From the NCBI GenBank assembly GCA_003427395.1, contig BFEA01000751.1:236729-260622 (forward strand): a stretch of DNA of 23,894 bases. The letters run 5' to 3'. The translations under genes were made by a program, and so were the position numbers. A model generated the notes under the pieces. The model was not told where the DNA came from and did not search any database. It was given only the letters and a program-made list of their open reading frames with translations. The number at the start of each line of letters is the position of its first letter. The stretch's first letter is position 1. The DNA is from Chara braunii (Eukaryota; Streptophyta; Charophyceae; Charales; Characeae). Positions 1 to 8,931 of the stretch are shown here, in pieces.

Positions 1-117
1 GGGGGGGGGGGGGGAAGGAACAAGAAGAGAAGAAGAATTTCAAGGAAAGGTGGTAGAGCCGGCTGGCCCAGCTCAGTAGGTACAGCTCACGGGGGGTAAG
101 CGGGGGAGGGGCACCGT

Positions 118-215
118 CGATAAATGGAATTGGCGGCCTGTTTTTCATTTCGGCCTGCCGAAACTGCCCGCGGCCGACATATGGGAGAGGTACTGGTGGC
201 TTAAGTCCATTGCCC
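118..215 (-). repeat. Dispersed repeat family B, copy 1, ending at TTAA
   Basis: Read on the - strand the segment begins GCCACCAGTACC directly after TTAA (about 203-207) and continues with GGCCGCGGGC and a FTTCGGC-like run to GATAAAT. The same order of blocks (CCACCAGTAC, GGCCGC, GGCCGAAA, AATTTATC) is found at 13835-13917. Similar ends flank the miniature element at 19605-19757. Confidence 0.5.
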
Positions 216-299
216 TTTTGAGAAGAAAAAAAAAAGGAAAGGTGCAAGCAACCGAAAGAAGATAAGTTGTTGAGATAGAGAAAGGGAAGAAGGTGTGTA

Positions 300-415
300 C
301 AATGTGTAGTACTGTGTACGTTTGGAATTGTAATATGGTAATGGCCCCGGTAACAAATGTCTGGTTGGGACGCTGGACCCGATTTCCAGCAGGTGAAACT
401 CCCCACCAATAGACT
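300..415 (-). repeat. Dispersed repeat family A, copy 1
   Basis: On the - strand this copy contains CACCTGCTGGAAATCGGGTC followed by CAGCGTCCC and, 26 nt later, TACCGGGGCCATTACC. The same two blocks in the same order occur at 12926-13003, and the first block again at 20381-20421. Confidence 0.6.
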
Positions 416-1077
416 GGTGCAACTGGCACCTGGGATGCTAGGGAGGGATGCCCTTATCAACCCCCCCTAGAAGGAGGGCACCAGTTATTGAAACAAAACA
501 CAAAAAAAAAACACGTAAGCTACTAAGCTTCACATTACTCATATGCCCTCCCTCCTTTCTTTCTTTCGTGTTCTTTTTCCCTGTTTTGAAGTTTTTTTCT
601 TTTTTTTTTTTACCCCCCTCCTTCCTTATGACCCCTGTGTGTGGATTATGTGTTGTGACTCAAAACTGCAGGGAAAGGACGGGGAGGATAATGTCATGGC
701 CAACAACCCTTCTTTCCAGGACGGGCGCAAAAGGAGCCCACTTGACCAGAATTTTCTTGGCCAGTGTCATCTGCAGCCCTGTATGGTATGATGCCTTCCA
801 ATTGTCAGAGCACTTATTGCTTTCCAATGTGTCTGTACTAATTCTTAATAGGTGTGTCATATTTGCGAAATTTTTACCGAAACTACCATATTTCCCTGAA
901 TTTTTACTTTTTTTTTTTTTTTTTTTTTTCCCAATGTTTGTATTGCGAGCATGCATTGTTTGTTCGCGAAAGCTTCAGCAACATTGTTTGTGGTGATGCG
1001 GCGAAAAACCCCGAATTTTGGGCCTTTCATTAACCATCTCTCAGTAAACCACATGTACGGCCGACCCTCGTTTTTCT

Positions 1078-1332
1078 GATGCCAATTTCAGCCGCGAGCT
1101 AAGTTTTGTCAAACCGGCGCAAGTGCGAAATCGAAAAGATTTGGCTGTCACCGCCAGCCATGCCGTTTTGGCAGCCCAAGCACCAAAAGTCATGGTGCAT
1201 TTATGGCCTCGTCGAAACAAAGTGACCGGGGAAAAGTCTGAGTAGTAAAAAACATACTTGCAAGTGTGGTGATGCCAATTTCGGCCACGCTCTGAGTTTT
1301 GTCAAACTGGTGCAGGTGCAAAATTGAAAAGA
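1078..1332. repeat. Two diverged copies of a 62-bp module
   Basis: GATGCCAATTTC followed by AGTTTTGTCAAAC, GCAAAAT-like sequence and GAAAAGA occurs at 1078-1140 and again at 1271-1332, offset 193 bp. The copies differ at about ten positions, several of them C/T or G/A. The DNA between them is unrelated. They lie just upstream of the Penelope-like element and may be part of its 5' region. Confidence 0.55.
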
Positions 1333-1546
1333 CAGTAGTAAGCATTGTACCTTGGGCTGGGTACACTGCTTACGCTTGTTTGTTTGTTTTTGCCCTTCTT
1401 CCTTTCGTTTTTTTTCTTTGAGAAAAATGAATGGTTTCAGTGTGCCCTTCATGTTTGTCTTGTTTTTTTATTTTTACCGTTTGTTTTGCGAAGTGTGTTT
1501 TTTTAGTTCATAGATATGTGAGAAATTGAGAATATGTATAATATAA

Positions 1547-2400
1547 GTGATCTTTACTCTTCGCGAGAAAGATACTGAGCTCTGTCAACAGGTTGGTGTT
1601 CGATGGTGTTGGATGGTTCAGAGTGCCAATGAAGCGGCGATTGATCTGAAAAAAAATGCATCGTCTTTTTGTGAACTCTCTTCTTGCACTATTGATTTTA
1701 CAACAATGTACACCAGCCTTCCTCATAACCGCATTTTGAATAATGTGGCAGAAGTTGTTGATGGAGTCCATGCTTATGTCCTTCGGCATACTCGCACGCA
1801 TTTGTGTTGCAGTTCCCTGAACATGGTTATTCGAGGACCTCATTATGGCCAATTGACAACTGATTCAGGCTCGGACACCGTTTCCGTTCCTAAGGTTCTC
1901 CAACATCTTTGCTTCGGTGTACAAAACACTTTTCTGTACACTAGAGATGGTACACTTCGGAAGCAAATTATCGGTATTCCAATGGGAACAAATGTTGGCC
2001 CAAAAATTTCAAATCTGACGTTGAATTGGGATGAGGCACACTTTGTTGATAACATTTGTCAACATGATCTTCAAGTTGCTCAACAATACACCTTCACTTA
2101 TCGATGTTCTTTCGTGTGGGCAATAACCTTCTCCTCTAGAGCACTATGGGCTTGAGTGGAAGGAAACTACAGTGACAATTAGCTTGCATACCTTTTCAGG
2201 TATGTGTCTAGCGTTCTGATGGCTCGCTGCGCATGAGCGTGTTTAATTAAGCGGTTGCTTGGGATTTCTCTGTCATTCGTTATCCAAGTGTGACCTCCCA
2301 CATCTTTTCCCATCAATCGGCAGGTGTGTTCACTGGACAATTGGCAACTGCGGAAACAACACTTACTAGTGGCATGCTTTTTCGTGGGCATTCCCCACTA
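1547..2400 (+). pseudogene. Penelope-like reverse transcriptase, frameshifted
   Basis: The open stretch 1547-2155 encodes CTIDFTTMYTSLPHNRIL (about 1690-1742), then a fingers/palm region, then QIIGIPMGTNVGPKISNLTL (about 1966-2022) and NWDEAHFVDNI. The FTTMYT-x-LPH and GIPMGTN blocks are typical of Penelope-type RTs rather than of Ty3/gypsy, copia or LINE RTs. At about 2095-2110 the frame shifts: the catalytic IDD region is found in another frame only as LIDVLS, with one aspartate codon gone, and homology then resumes as LEHYGLEWKETTVTISLHTF with a stop before it. A later thumb-like piece with HQSAGVFTGQL is near 2313-2345 in yet another frame. The start at 1547 is a non-AUG-defined frame edge and not a true N terminus. 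It encodes no working enzyme. Confidence 0.75.
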
Positions 2401-2499
2401 ACCCTTGCTAAGGGTTGGATCTGCTACATGCGTTCCCACCAACATCGCTATCCTACGCATATGACGTGTCTCTCTCAGTGGTTCACACGCATGCTGCAA

Positions 2500-3168
2500 T
2501 GATCCCTGAATCATCCACTTTCTTCTTTGCCCCCACGTCTCTCTTGTCATGCTCCTACTTGCTCATCTGCAACTGCTGCAATTTTCAATCACTACAATGC
2601 AATGGTTTATGTATTCATGTGTGTAGAGGAGGCGCCCTCCGCATTTGGACACTGTATGTCCACTTTGCAGCCATAGGCGCTATACTGAATGCATCATTTT
2701 CGTGGTGAGCGTTCTTCCTTCATTTTTTTTGGCCTGCAATTGACATGCCATTTGTCGGGAGTGAATGGTGGGCATGCTCAATGTCAGTCGTGGCAATTGT
2801 TGTACTGAGAATGCTCGGTTAGGTCTTCCATGTGCTCATCCACCTCATCCTTACAATGTGTGTGCTCTCTGTCGTCAAGGACAGACTCATTCTTGAGCCT
2901 TTTCTTATCCTCTCCTCTGCCTTCATCTTCGTTCCACACTCTGTACTTTCCCTTACTTTCCCTTACTTTCCCTTTTTCATTATTTTTTTGTCTTCTCTTC
3001 ATCTCTCTTCCCTGTGTTTATCACCTCCCCCTTTACTCTGCCTCTTTCTCACAGCGTACAAGTGGGCCGTTATGGCACACGGGGATGCGGGCAGCTTGCA
3101 CTCAACTTCATCAATGTGGCGAGCCTTGTACGTGAGAGACACGGCGAAGGGGGAGTTAAAAGAAGAAT
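2500..3168. other. Pyrimidine-rich 3' part of the Penelope-like element, no gene seen
   Basis: This stretch is rich in C and T, with three exact tandem CTTTCCCTTA units at about 2947-2973. A short G-rich segment at 3060-3160 reads QVGRYGTRGCGQLALNFINV in one frame, which I could not assign. I found no domain. Confidence 0.4.
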
Positions 3169-3595
3169 GAGAAAAATGAATGGTTTCAGTGTGCCCCTCA
3201 TGTTTATCTTGTTTTTTAATCTGTACCGTTTGTTTCGCAAAGTGCGTTCTTAAGAAGAAAAAAAAAAAGAAAAAAAAAAAGAGTGCGCTCTTTTAGTTCG
3301 TAGTTATATGACAAATATTGATTTGTGACAATATTCCTGTGCGGAAATCAGTTCACATGATGATGACTTCTAATATGGAAAGTCTGGCTTGGAGCGCGGA
3401 TGAAAAAAATAAAAAATTATGCTTTGTGCTAGTTTGTAGAATAAATTCCAAAGAAAAAATAGGTTATGAAGTGCAAAAAAAAAAAGCAAATTGCAGACTA
3501 CTTATTTTGATGTTTCTGATTTTTCACTCATGTGGGATCGGTGCTTCCGAATTAAATTATTGATGTAAGTATTTTTTTTATTCCACAATCAACAG

Positions 3596-3677
3596 ATCGA
3601 GTGCTCGAAGCACGGCGTTGCCATGAATGGATCATGTCATTGTGACCCTATTTATTCCGGAGCTGACTGCTCGATAG
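3596..3677 (+). CDS. EGF-like domain exon (partial gene)
   Basis: Reading from the acceptor TCAACAG at 3595, the exon encodes 27 residues: IECSKHGVAMNGSC, then HCDPIYSGADCSI. The pattern C-x3-HG-x5-G-x-C-x-C-x5-Y-x-G-x-D-C is the second half of an EGF-like module as found in extracellular or lumenal proteins. The exon ends at G/GTAAGG, a good 5' splice site, leaving phase 1. The polypyrimidine stretch before the acceptor is T-rich. Sequence on either side is AT-rich and noncoding. It is the nearest coding signal upstream of the GT29 exons on the same strand, so I place it in that gene; the phase mismatch with the exon at 10992 means another exon must intervene. Identification as EGF-like is firm for so short a piece; gene assignment is not. 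Confidence 0.7.
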
Positions 3678-4747
3678 GTAAGGACTCCGAGAACAACTTC
3701 TTGCCATCATAAACAATTAATACTATTTAAGAGTAATATAGTAATATACATATTATTAAATAATAAATATCATTTTGAGTATGTTGATATTAAATAATAA
3801 CTCATAGTTGCAGTGCACCTCGGTGCGCGAATTTGCGCACGAAGTGCGCACCGCGCACCGCATAGCGCACTGGAAAAATGAGGTCCACAAAAAAAAAAAA
3901 GTAGGTGTTTTCAACTGTTTTGTAATTTCTTAGGGCCCCCAACTCGGCAAAAATGTTAAACTCACCGCGCGAGCTTAGAAACCGGCCGCGCCCCAAGCTC
4001 GAAATTTTCTTTTGGGTAAGGGCTGCCAAATTTCGATTTCTGCAGGCCCTTCCCCCAAAAGTTTCAGAATGGCGAAGCATAAAATACTTAAAAAATAGGG
4101 CTCATTCCATCTTTTTTTTTAGGCGGGGTATGAAAGATGTTCTTCCCGCTCCCTTCTGCAAATCCCACACAGTTGTGGGGTAAGTTTGCAAAAAGGGGCA
4201 GTCGCCTGATATCGACCTGCCCCGCGAATCTTCGTAGAGATCACAAGTTACGTTTTCTATGGCCAGCCGACTACCAATATATGTTGAAGATTGGCGTTCA
4301 GGTCTGCATGTCGGCAGTTTGGGTTAGGATGAAGACGCCTGTGGCTCTCTCATTTTCTTGTTTTTGTTTTCTTACGGTCCAGTGGGGCCTGCTCCACTAC
4401 TCACCAAATGCACAAAAGACATAGCATATGGCGGTGTATGGTTCCATGTTTCAGCAGAAGATTCATTCTACTAATATTATATACATTTGGTGAGTGGTGG
4501 AGAGAGGCCCTGAGAATCACGTGGAGACACGAACAGGGTCTAGCTGAACTGGTGACCCATAACTGCCGAGCTACAGCCATGAACTCGAATCCACAGTATA
4601 TATTGGTGGTCTGCCCCCATGTGTTTCGTGCATGACGAGGCCATCCTTCTCAGTGAAGCAGCTGCCCTCAATAGCTCCCCATGCGTTGTAGGAGCCATTC
4701 GTGGTACCTGCAGGGGCTTTCGAATTGACACAAAGGGGATCCTTTTT

Positions 4748-4750
<3 letters not shown>

Positions 4751-4818
<68 letters not shown>
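4751..4818. repeat. (CT)34 microsatellite, left of the nested element
   Basis: Uninterrupted CT dinucleotides that end exactly where the inverted terminal repeat GGGCCTCGCC begins. Confidence 0.98.
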
Positions 4819-4820
<2 letters not shown>

Positions 4821-5321
4821 GCCTCGCCACACCAATGTCGAAACATCACGAAATTCGACATATGTCAGGAGATTCTCGACATTCCCTCTTTTGACAGAAA
4901 ACCCCTCTTCGCCACACGGCATGTCCAAGTGAAGAACTCATGAGTCGTATGCACAAAAGAGACAAACTGGGGTGAAGATAGGACAAGCGTTGGTGCGTTC
5001 TCTTTTTTGACATTCGGGCAAGAATTCGACATCCCATCGGAGGACTGTTGAGAATGTCCAAGTTGCAGGTTGGGAAACGAGCCCGTATCGAGAGCGTTGG
5101 TTCGTTCTCTTTTTTGACATTCGGGCAAGAATTCGACATCCCATCGGACGACTGTTGAGAATGTCCAAGTTGCAGGCTGGGAAACGAGCCCGTCTCGAGA
5201 GGAGGTGTCGAAACCCTTTCCCTGGCAGCTCCTGAATTTTTTTTGCATCTCGGATTTCGACATGCTGTGTGGCGAGGAGAAAATGTCGAAAAAATCAGTT
5301 TTCGACATTGGTGTGGCGAGG

Positions 5322-5324
<3 letters not shown>
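4819..5324. mobile_element. 506-bp element with perfect 25-bp TIRs, inserted in a CT microsatellite
   Basis: Positions 4819-4843 (GGGCCTCGCCACACC...) are the exact reverse complement of 5300-5324. A second, inner inverted pair is at 4905-4925 and 5259-5279 (19 of 21 match, CGCCACAC-x-GCATGTC). CT repeat tracts abut both outer ends in the same orientation, as expected if the element inserted into one pre-existing CT tract. The target-site duplication cannot be read because it is hidden in the repeat. The interior has no coding potential and carries many ATGTCGAA/TTCGACAT motifs. The superfamily is not clear from the ends. Confidence 0.8.
4987..5200. repeat. 107-bp tandem duplication inside the nested element
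   Basis: The unit beginning GCGTTGGTGCGTTC runs 4987-5093 and is repeated at 5094-5200 with four substitutions. Each copy holds TTTGACATTCGGGCAAGAA, an ATTCGACATCC motif and GTCCAAGTTGCAGG. Confidence 0.95.

Positions 5325-5385
<61 letters not shown>
5325..5385. repeat. (CT)n microsatellite, right of the nested element
   Basis: An uninterrupted CT tract directly follows the right inverted end GGCGAGGCCC. It has the same strand orientation as the left tract at 4751-4818. Confidence 0.97.
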
Positions 5386-5388
<3 letters not shown>

Positions 5389-5574
5389 GCCCTGTCTTTT
5401 TTTCTTTTCTTTTTTTTTATCGCGCACATAGCGCACCTCCCTCAGCGCGCGCACCGCGCACAGCGGACCACACTGTGTGCAGCGCACGGCACACAGTGCG
5501 CGCGCTGTCATTCAAGCGCACAGCGCAGTGCGCACCGCCCCGCACCGCACTGCGCACTTGTGCACCGCAACTAT

Positions 5575-6250
5575 TAAAACTTAAAACTTAAAAGTTAATT
5601 TAAACCAGTATTGTTTTTGCGTTTATTATTATATATTACATAGAAACAAATTAATAATTAGACATTTTCTTTGATAAGTGTAACAACTGCTCCCGTCCAA
5701 GGCAGTGTTTTGAGGCTCGCGGAGTCCATCCGTATGCTTGCACAGGGGGATTAAGAGATTACTCCATTCCATTGATCTTGCCTTGATTATCTACAGACGT
5801 AAAGGAGTATTTCGTAATCTGAGTGGCGTATAAGTAGAAGTGTTGAGATCCTTGATGGTATTCTCATATCAAGGGGCTGTGGGGAGGAAGGTGATAGCGC
5901 CATGAAAGTAAAACTCATGTCATCTTCTTCTTGTTTATTTCCATGCATATTTTTATTATAATTTTATTTCCCTTGGCAATGACCCTCAAGTGCCCGTGGC
6001 TAAGATAGGCACCAGAGTGAGGAGTGGCATACAGGCGTGAAAACTTAAAACGGTTACGCATGTGCTGTGATCGCTGGTTTAGCCAAGGTTGTATTCACAA
6101 TCACATATGTAAACCATTATGTAAGGACCTGCCAAACACGTAGTGAGACAGCTGATTTCTGAGTTTTGCCAATGGAATGTATGGCTTGCTGAGTTTCCCG
6201 CTTGTTGCTGAGTTTTCTAAGTCTGTATGTGTTACATCTTCAACACCACA
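5575..6250. other. AT-rich, apparently unique intron sequence
   Basis: No repeat or gene is apparent, apart from the tentative exon at 5662-5731. A second acceptor-like ATCTACAG is at 5798. The stretch 6160-6220 has three diverged CTGAGTTT-containing units. Confidence 0.4.
5662..5731 (+). CDS. Tentative cysteine-rich exon between EGF and GT29 exons
   Basis: After AATAATTAG at 5661 the sequence reads open in the phase needed to follow the EGF exon (G from 3677 plus AC). It gives IFFDKCNNCSRPRQC then FEARGVHP, continuing to YACTGG before a stop at about 5784. The cysteine spacing could extend an EGF-like region. The acceptor lacks a good pyrimidine tract and the candidate donors (GTCCAT at 5724, GTATGC at 5732) are ordinary; neither restores a known join to 10992 with certainty. 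The stretch lies in AT-rich, apparently unique DNA outside the neighbouring transposon. It could easily be chance coding potential. Confidence 0.18.
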
Positions 6251-6489
6251 CGGGTCCTACCGGACCCGACTTAGGGCCAGGAGGACACAGTAGGGCCTAA
6301 AGGCCCGGACTTGGGGTACAGCAGGCCGTAAAGGCCACATTTTGGGACCAGACCCGACGGGCAGGCCCAAACGACATTGCCGTTTGGGCCTGGCGGCGCT
6401 CTTGAGAATGCCGCCCGCCGGTTGGGGCTGAACCGTCAATCTCGACGGTTCAGGGCATGGCCAGGCCTCGCAGCATTGAGGCCGGCCTC
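6251..6489. repeat. Array of perfect short hairpins (array 1)
   Basis: Back-to-back inverted repeats fill this GC-rich segment: CGGGTCC/GGACCCG (6251-6268), GGGCC/GGCCC (6293-6306), CAGGCCCAAACG/CGTTTGGGCCTG with a 7-nt loop (6362-6392), GGCGGC/GCCGCC (6392-6415), CTGAACCGTC/GACGGTTCAG with a 6-nt loop (6428-6453), GGCCTC/GAGGCC (6464-6483) and the palindrome GAGGCCGGCCTC (6478-6489). The stems differ in sequence, so this is not a tandem repeat of one unit. A similar array is at 12322-12584. It has no coding potential. Confidence 0.85.
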
Positions 6490-6599
6490 TGCCCCACCGG
6501 TACAAAAGACCGGTCCGGCCTCATTCTGGGGCGTCGAGCCACCAGCATTATGCCGGTGCGTTTCGGTTGGCACGAGGAGTTAGCGCCAGCGCTATTTTG

Positions 6600-6845
6600 A
6601 GCGCAGCGCGAGGAGCAGCGGCAGCAGCGATAGCGCAGCAGCAGCACCAGGGAGCAGCGGCAGCGGCGACTTCGTAGCACGGCGGCCATAGCCGCCTGAG
6701 GTACAGGAGGCGAGGTTCTCCTCCTCCCTCCTCGTCGCCAGCCCCCCTCTCTCACTCCCTCCTCCTCTGCCATCTCGTCTCTTCTTCTTCTTCTTCAGGC
6801 TTCTTCTTCTTCTTCTTCAGACTTCTTCTTCTTCTTCTTCAGATT
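6600..6845. repeat. GCAGCG-rich block, GGCGGC hairpin and CTT tandem units
   Basis: Positions 6600-6670 are built of GCAGCG/GCAGCAG words. GGCGGC-CATA-GCCGCC at 6681-6696 is a perfect hairpin. From 6781 to 6845 a roughly 23-nt unit, (CTT)n followed by CAGRCTT, repeats about three times. Confidence 0.7.
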
Positions 6846-7764
6846 GGAGACTTCATACTAGTTGGACAGAGATCAGTGTTGGACTTCGGTGGTATGAGGC
6901 TGTGGTACTTACCGGATTCGAGACTTGGAGATTGTTGGGGTTGATACTCGGCGGCATCACAGTTCGGACACCGTTTACATCAGGACTCTGTATCTCCGAC
7001 ATTGGTGACTTGTTGTCCTCGACATTTTGATCTTGTTTGATGACATTTTGGACTACCATATCGGTGACCTATCGGATTCTATCTCGGTGACCTTCGGTGC
7101 TGTCTACCTCCCCCACCTCCTTCGTCTCTCCTCCCACCTTTCATCTGTGTATGTGTGTACGGGGCCTGNGCATCGTCTATGCATGGCTCAGACCCCACCA
7201 TCTCACGATTGTATGTGTGTGGAGTGATATCTGTGTGAGTCAGTCTATGNGAGTCAGTCCGTTTATCAGACTTCCGCTGCATACATGCTCATCCTATATT
7301 GGTTGATCTTTGGTTCTGCCCCATACTCGTTGATACATTCACGAGTATGTAACAGTATGTGTGCGTCCCTGTCTGAGTGCTTGTCGGTTTGAGTTTGTGT
7401 GTGACCTGCAAGGGTACTCGTCCATATGGGAGGCCCGAAGGACCGGTACTTACCTGTGGCCGTAACATTGAGGGTTGCAGCAAGGAAAACACTCAAGTGG
7501 CGGGGAAAGAGGGCCGTGACACTTAGAGCAGCGGAAAAACACTCAAGTAGCAGGTAGGTCGGTACCACACAAGTAGAGGTAGATGTCTCGGGTACTTGAT
7601 GCCTAGCAGAAGACGACAAAGTTGGCATTTATAGAGGCCCAGTAGTTGTAGGATAGGTCTAGGCGGGTACCAGTCCAANTAGTCTGAGTCTAGGGCCTGT
7701 ACGGGCAATATCAATGTCTGCAATGGTGTTTCCCTTCGAAAGGGAGGAGGTACCGGTTGCTTGG
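6846..7764. other. Repeat-derived noncoding DNA, no gene seen
   Basis: From 6860 to 7110 short words such as CGGTGAC, TCGGTG and GACATT recur in degenerate form. A 26-nt block with GGAAAACACTCAAGTGGC appears near 7483 and again near 7532. Three ambiguous bases (7169, 7250, 7679) lie here. No frame shows a domain. Confidence 0.4.
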
Positions 7765-8340
7765 AGGCCGCGCGGCCTGGAAGTCACCGCCCAAGAGGCA
7801 AGCGGGCCACTATATCTCCTGGAGGAGCAAATAGCCCCTCCTCATTCTACTGTGTGCAAGTTCGGCGACATGCTGCTTGGAGCGATGGATGGAGCAGCGC
7901 TGCTGGGAAGGAAGGAGCGCCCAGCTCCCCACCTCGGCTATGGTGGAGGAGCACGGACTGGAGGAGGAGGAAGACGAAGACTAGGAATGGGGAGCGCCAG
8001 AGGTACTTACCTGGCTATGGTGGATGCCATCTTCATCACCTTGGTGGGCGCTGCATCTGGAAGGCCTCAGTTGGGGTAGAGCTACACCAAGAAGCTTTGA
8101 GGCAGAGTCAGGCATGGCGGCCTGAGCTAGAGCAGCCATAGCTGCTTTGAGTTGTTTTTTGCACATCAGGGCAATGCCCTAGCAGTCCGCCATAGCCCCG
8201 GCCTTCATGAAGAGGAAGGAGAAGGATGGCCATGGCTATGGTGGACCTCCTGTTGTACCTGCAGTAGAAGAGGGATTCGGACATTGATTCTGGTTCAGCC
8301 ATTCAACATTATTATTATTCTTTATTGTGAATAAACCTCA
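7765..8340. repeat. Palindrome-rich noncoding repeat
   Basis: It contains the perfect palindrome AGGCCGCGCGGCCT (7765-7778), the hairpin AGCAGC-CATA-GCTGCT (8131-8146), and a longer inverted pair CCATAGCC...GGCTATGG (about 8190-8245). Words like GCTATGG recur. The composition resembles 6590-6700 and 11940-12340, which suggests one repeat family. It ends near AATAAACCTCAATAAAG (8330-8346), which could be a polyadenylation region. Confidence 0.5.
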
Positions 8341-8420
8341 ATAAAGAGGGAAGGAGAAAAGGAGGAGGAGAGTAGTTGGCGAGAAGAAGGGAATTATCAT
8401 TGGTCTTTGCTGGTGTACAT

Positions 8421-8468
8421 CTTCTTCTTCTTCTTCTTCTTCTTCTTCTTCTTCTTCTTCTTCTTCTT
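8421..8468. repeat. (CTT)n microsatellite
   Basis: Sixteen uninterrupted CTT units. Confidence 0.95.
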
Positions 8469-8829
8469 TCCCTCTCTATCCTCTCAACTTCTCAAGTTCA
8501 TTCATTTCTTTTTGCAATTCGACGGCATTGTGTTTTCTCATGAATTTGTACTTCGAAATTGGCCAGGTTCATAACAATTCTCTTTTTATTCTCCTGTGTT
8601 TCAACTTTTGAACTCCTATTAATAAACCTTGGATGAGAATTGATGTTGCTACTGCTTTGCATCAATCAATGTCCCACAGATCGAATGCACATGGAGGCAC
8701 ATAAGCTCCTAGAGGGGATGGACTTCAAATACAAAGGACCCTCATTAACATTAAACAAGGCAAGCAGCATTAATTCCACCCCACAGCAGCAGATAGCCCA
8801 TGGTCCCACCTTCTCCACCCACGATCGCT

Positions 8830-8931
8830 AAGAAGACAGAAGAAGACAGAAGAAGACAGAAGAAGAAGAAGAAGAAGAAGAAGAAGAAGAAGAAGAAGAA
8901 GAAGAAGAAGAAGAAGAAGAAGAAGAAGACA
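8830..8931. repeat. (AAG)n microsatellite with AGAAGACAG prefix units
   Basis: Three tandem AGAAGACAG units lead into about 27 AAG units. Confidence 0.95.

Larger units (their letters stand above)
1..1077. other. Low-complexity and repeat-derived DNA, no gene seen
   Basis: The window opens with 14 G. Positions 118-415 hold two pieces of dispersed repeats described separately. From 480 to 1000 there are A-, T- and C-rich runs, including a 20-nt T tract at 908-929. Open frames here are translations of these tracts and show no domain. I see no convincing exon. Confidence 0.6.
1420..3321 (+). mobile_element. Degraded Penelope-like retroelement flanked by direct repeats
   Basis: A reverse transcriptase relic (1547 to about 2400) sits between two direct repeats. 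The left copy (1420-1531) and the right copy (3169-3321) share GAGAAAAATGAATGGTTTCA, the following GTGTGCCC(T/C)TCATGTTT, TACCGTTTGTTT, and TTAGTTC followed by an ATATG-containing end. The right copy carries an extra A-rich block at 3252-3280. Penelope-like elements characteristically have direct pseudo-LTR repeats around a single RT-coding frame, so the arrangement fits. I see no GIY-YIG endonuclease, and no hammerhead core (CTGATGA plus GAAA) in the repeats. The direct repeats could instead be an independent duplication. Confidence 0.6.
3804..5574. mobile_element. 1.77-kb terminal-inverted-repeat element with GCGCAC-rich ends
   Basis: The left end ATAGTTGCAGTGCAC (3804-3818) matches the reverse complement of the right end (5560-5574) at 14 of 15 positions. 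Both ends lead into dense GTGCGC/GCGCAC repeats: 3820-3873 on the left and 5423-5560 on the right. Such subterminal repeats are typical binding arrays for hAT-type and other cut-and-paste transposases. No transposase is encoded, so this is non-autonomous. I could not find a clear target-site duplication. It contains the CT microsatellites and the nested element at 4819-5324. Confidence 0.65.

Noticed and set aside
448-996. A 182-codon open frame near the window start
   Set aside because: Phe and Pro runs come from T and C homopolymers; no homology pattern is seen.
1420-3321. Hammerhead ribozyme in the Penelope-like flanking repeats
   Set aside because: No CTGATGA followed by a GAAA core was found in the repeats. 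CTGATGA occurs at 10569 and 15579 but without the rest of the core.
4846-5511. A 221-codon - strand open frame
   Set aside because: It is made of the GA/CT tracts, the 107-bp duplication and the GCGCAC array; it repeats itself and has no domain.
3804-5574. An 8-bp hAT target-site duplication (CATAGTTG / CAACTATT)
   Set aside because: The two flanks are inverted relative to each other, so they belong to the inverted repeat and are not a direct duplication.
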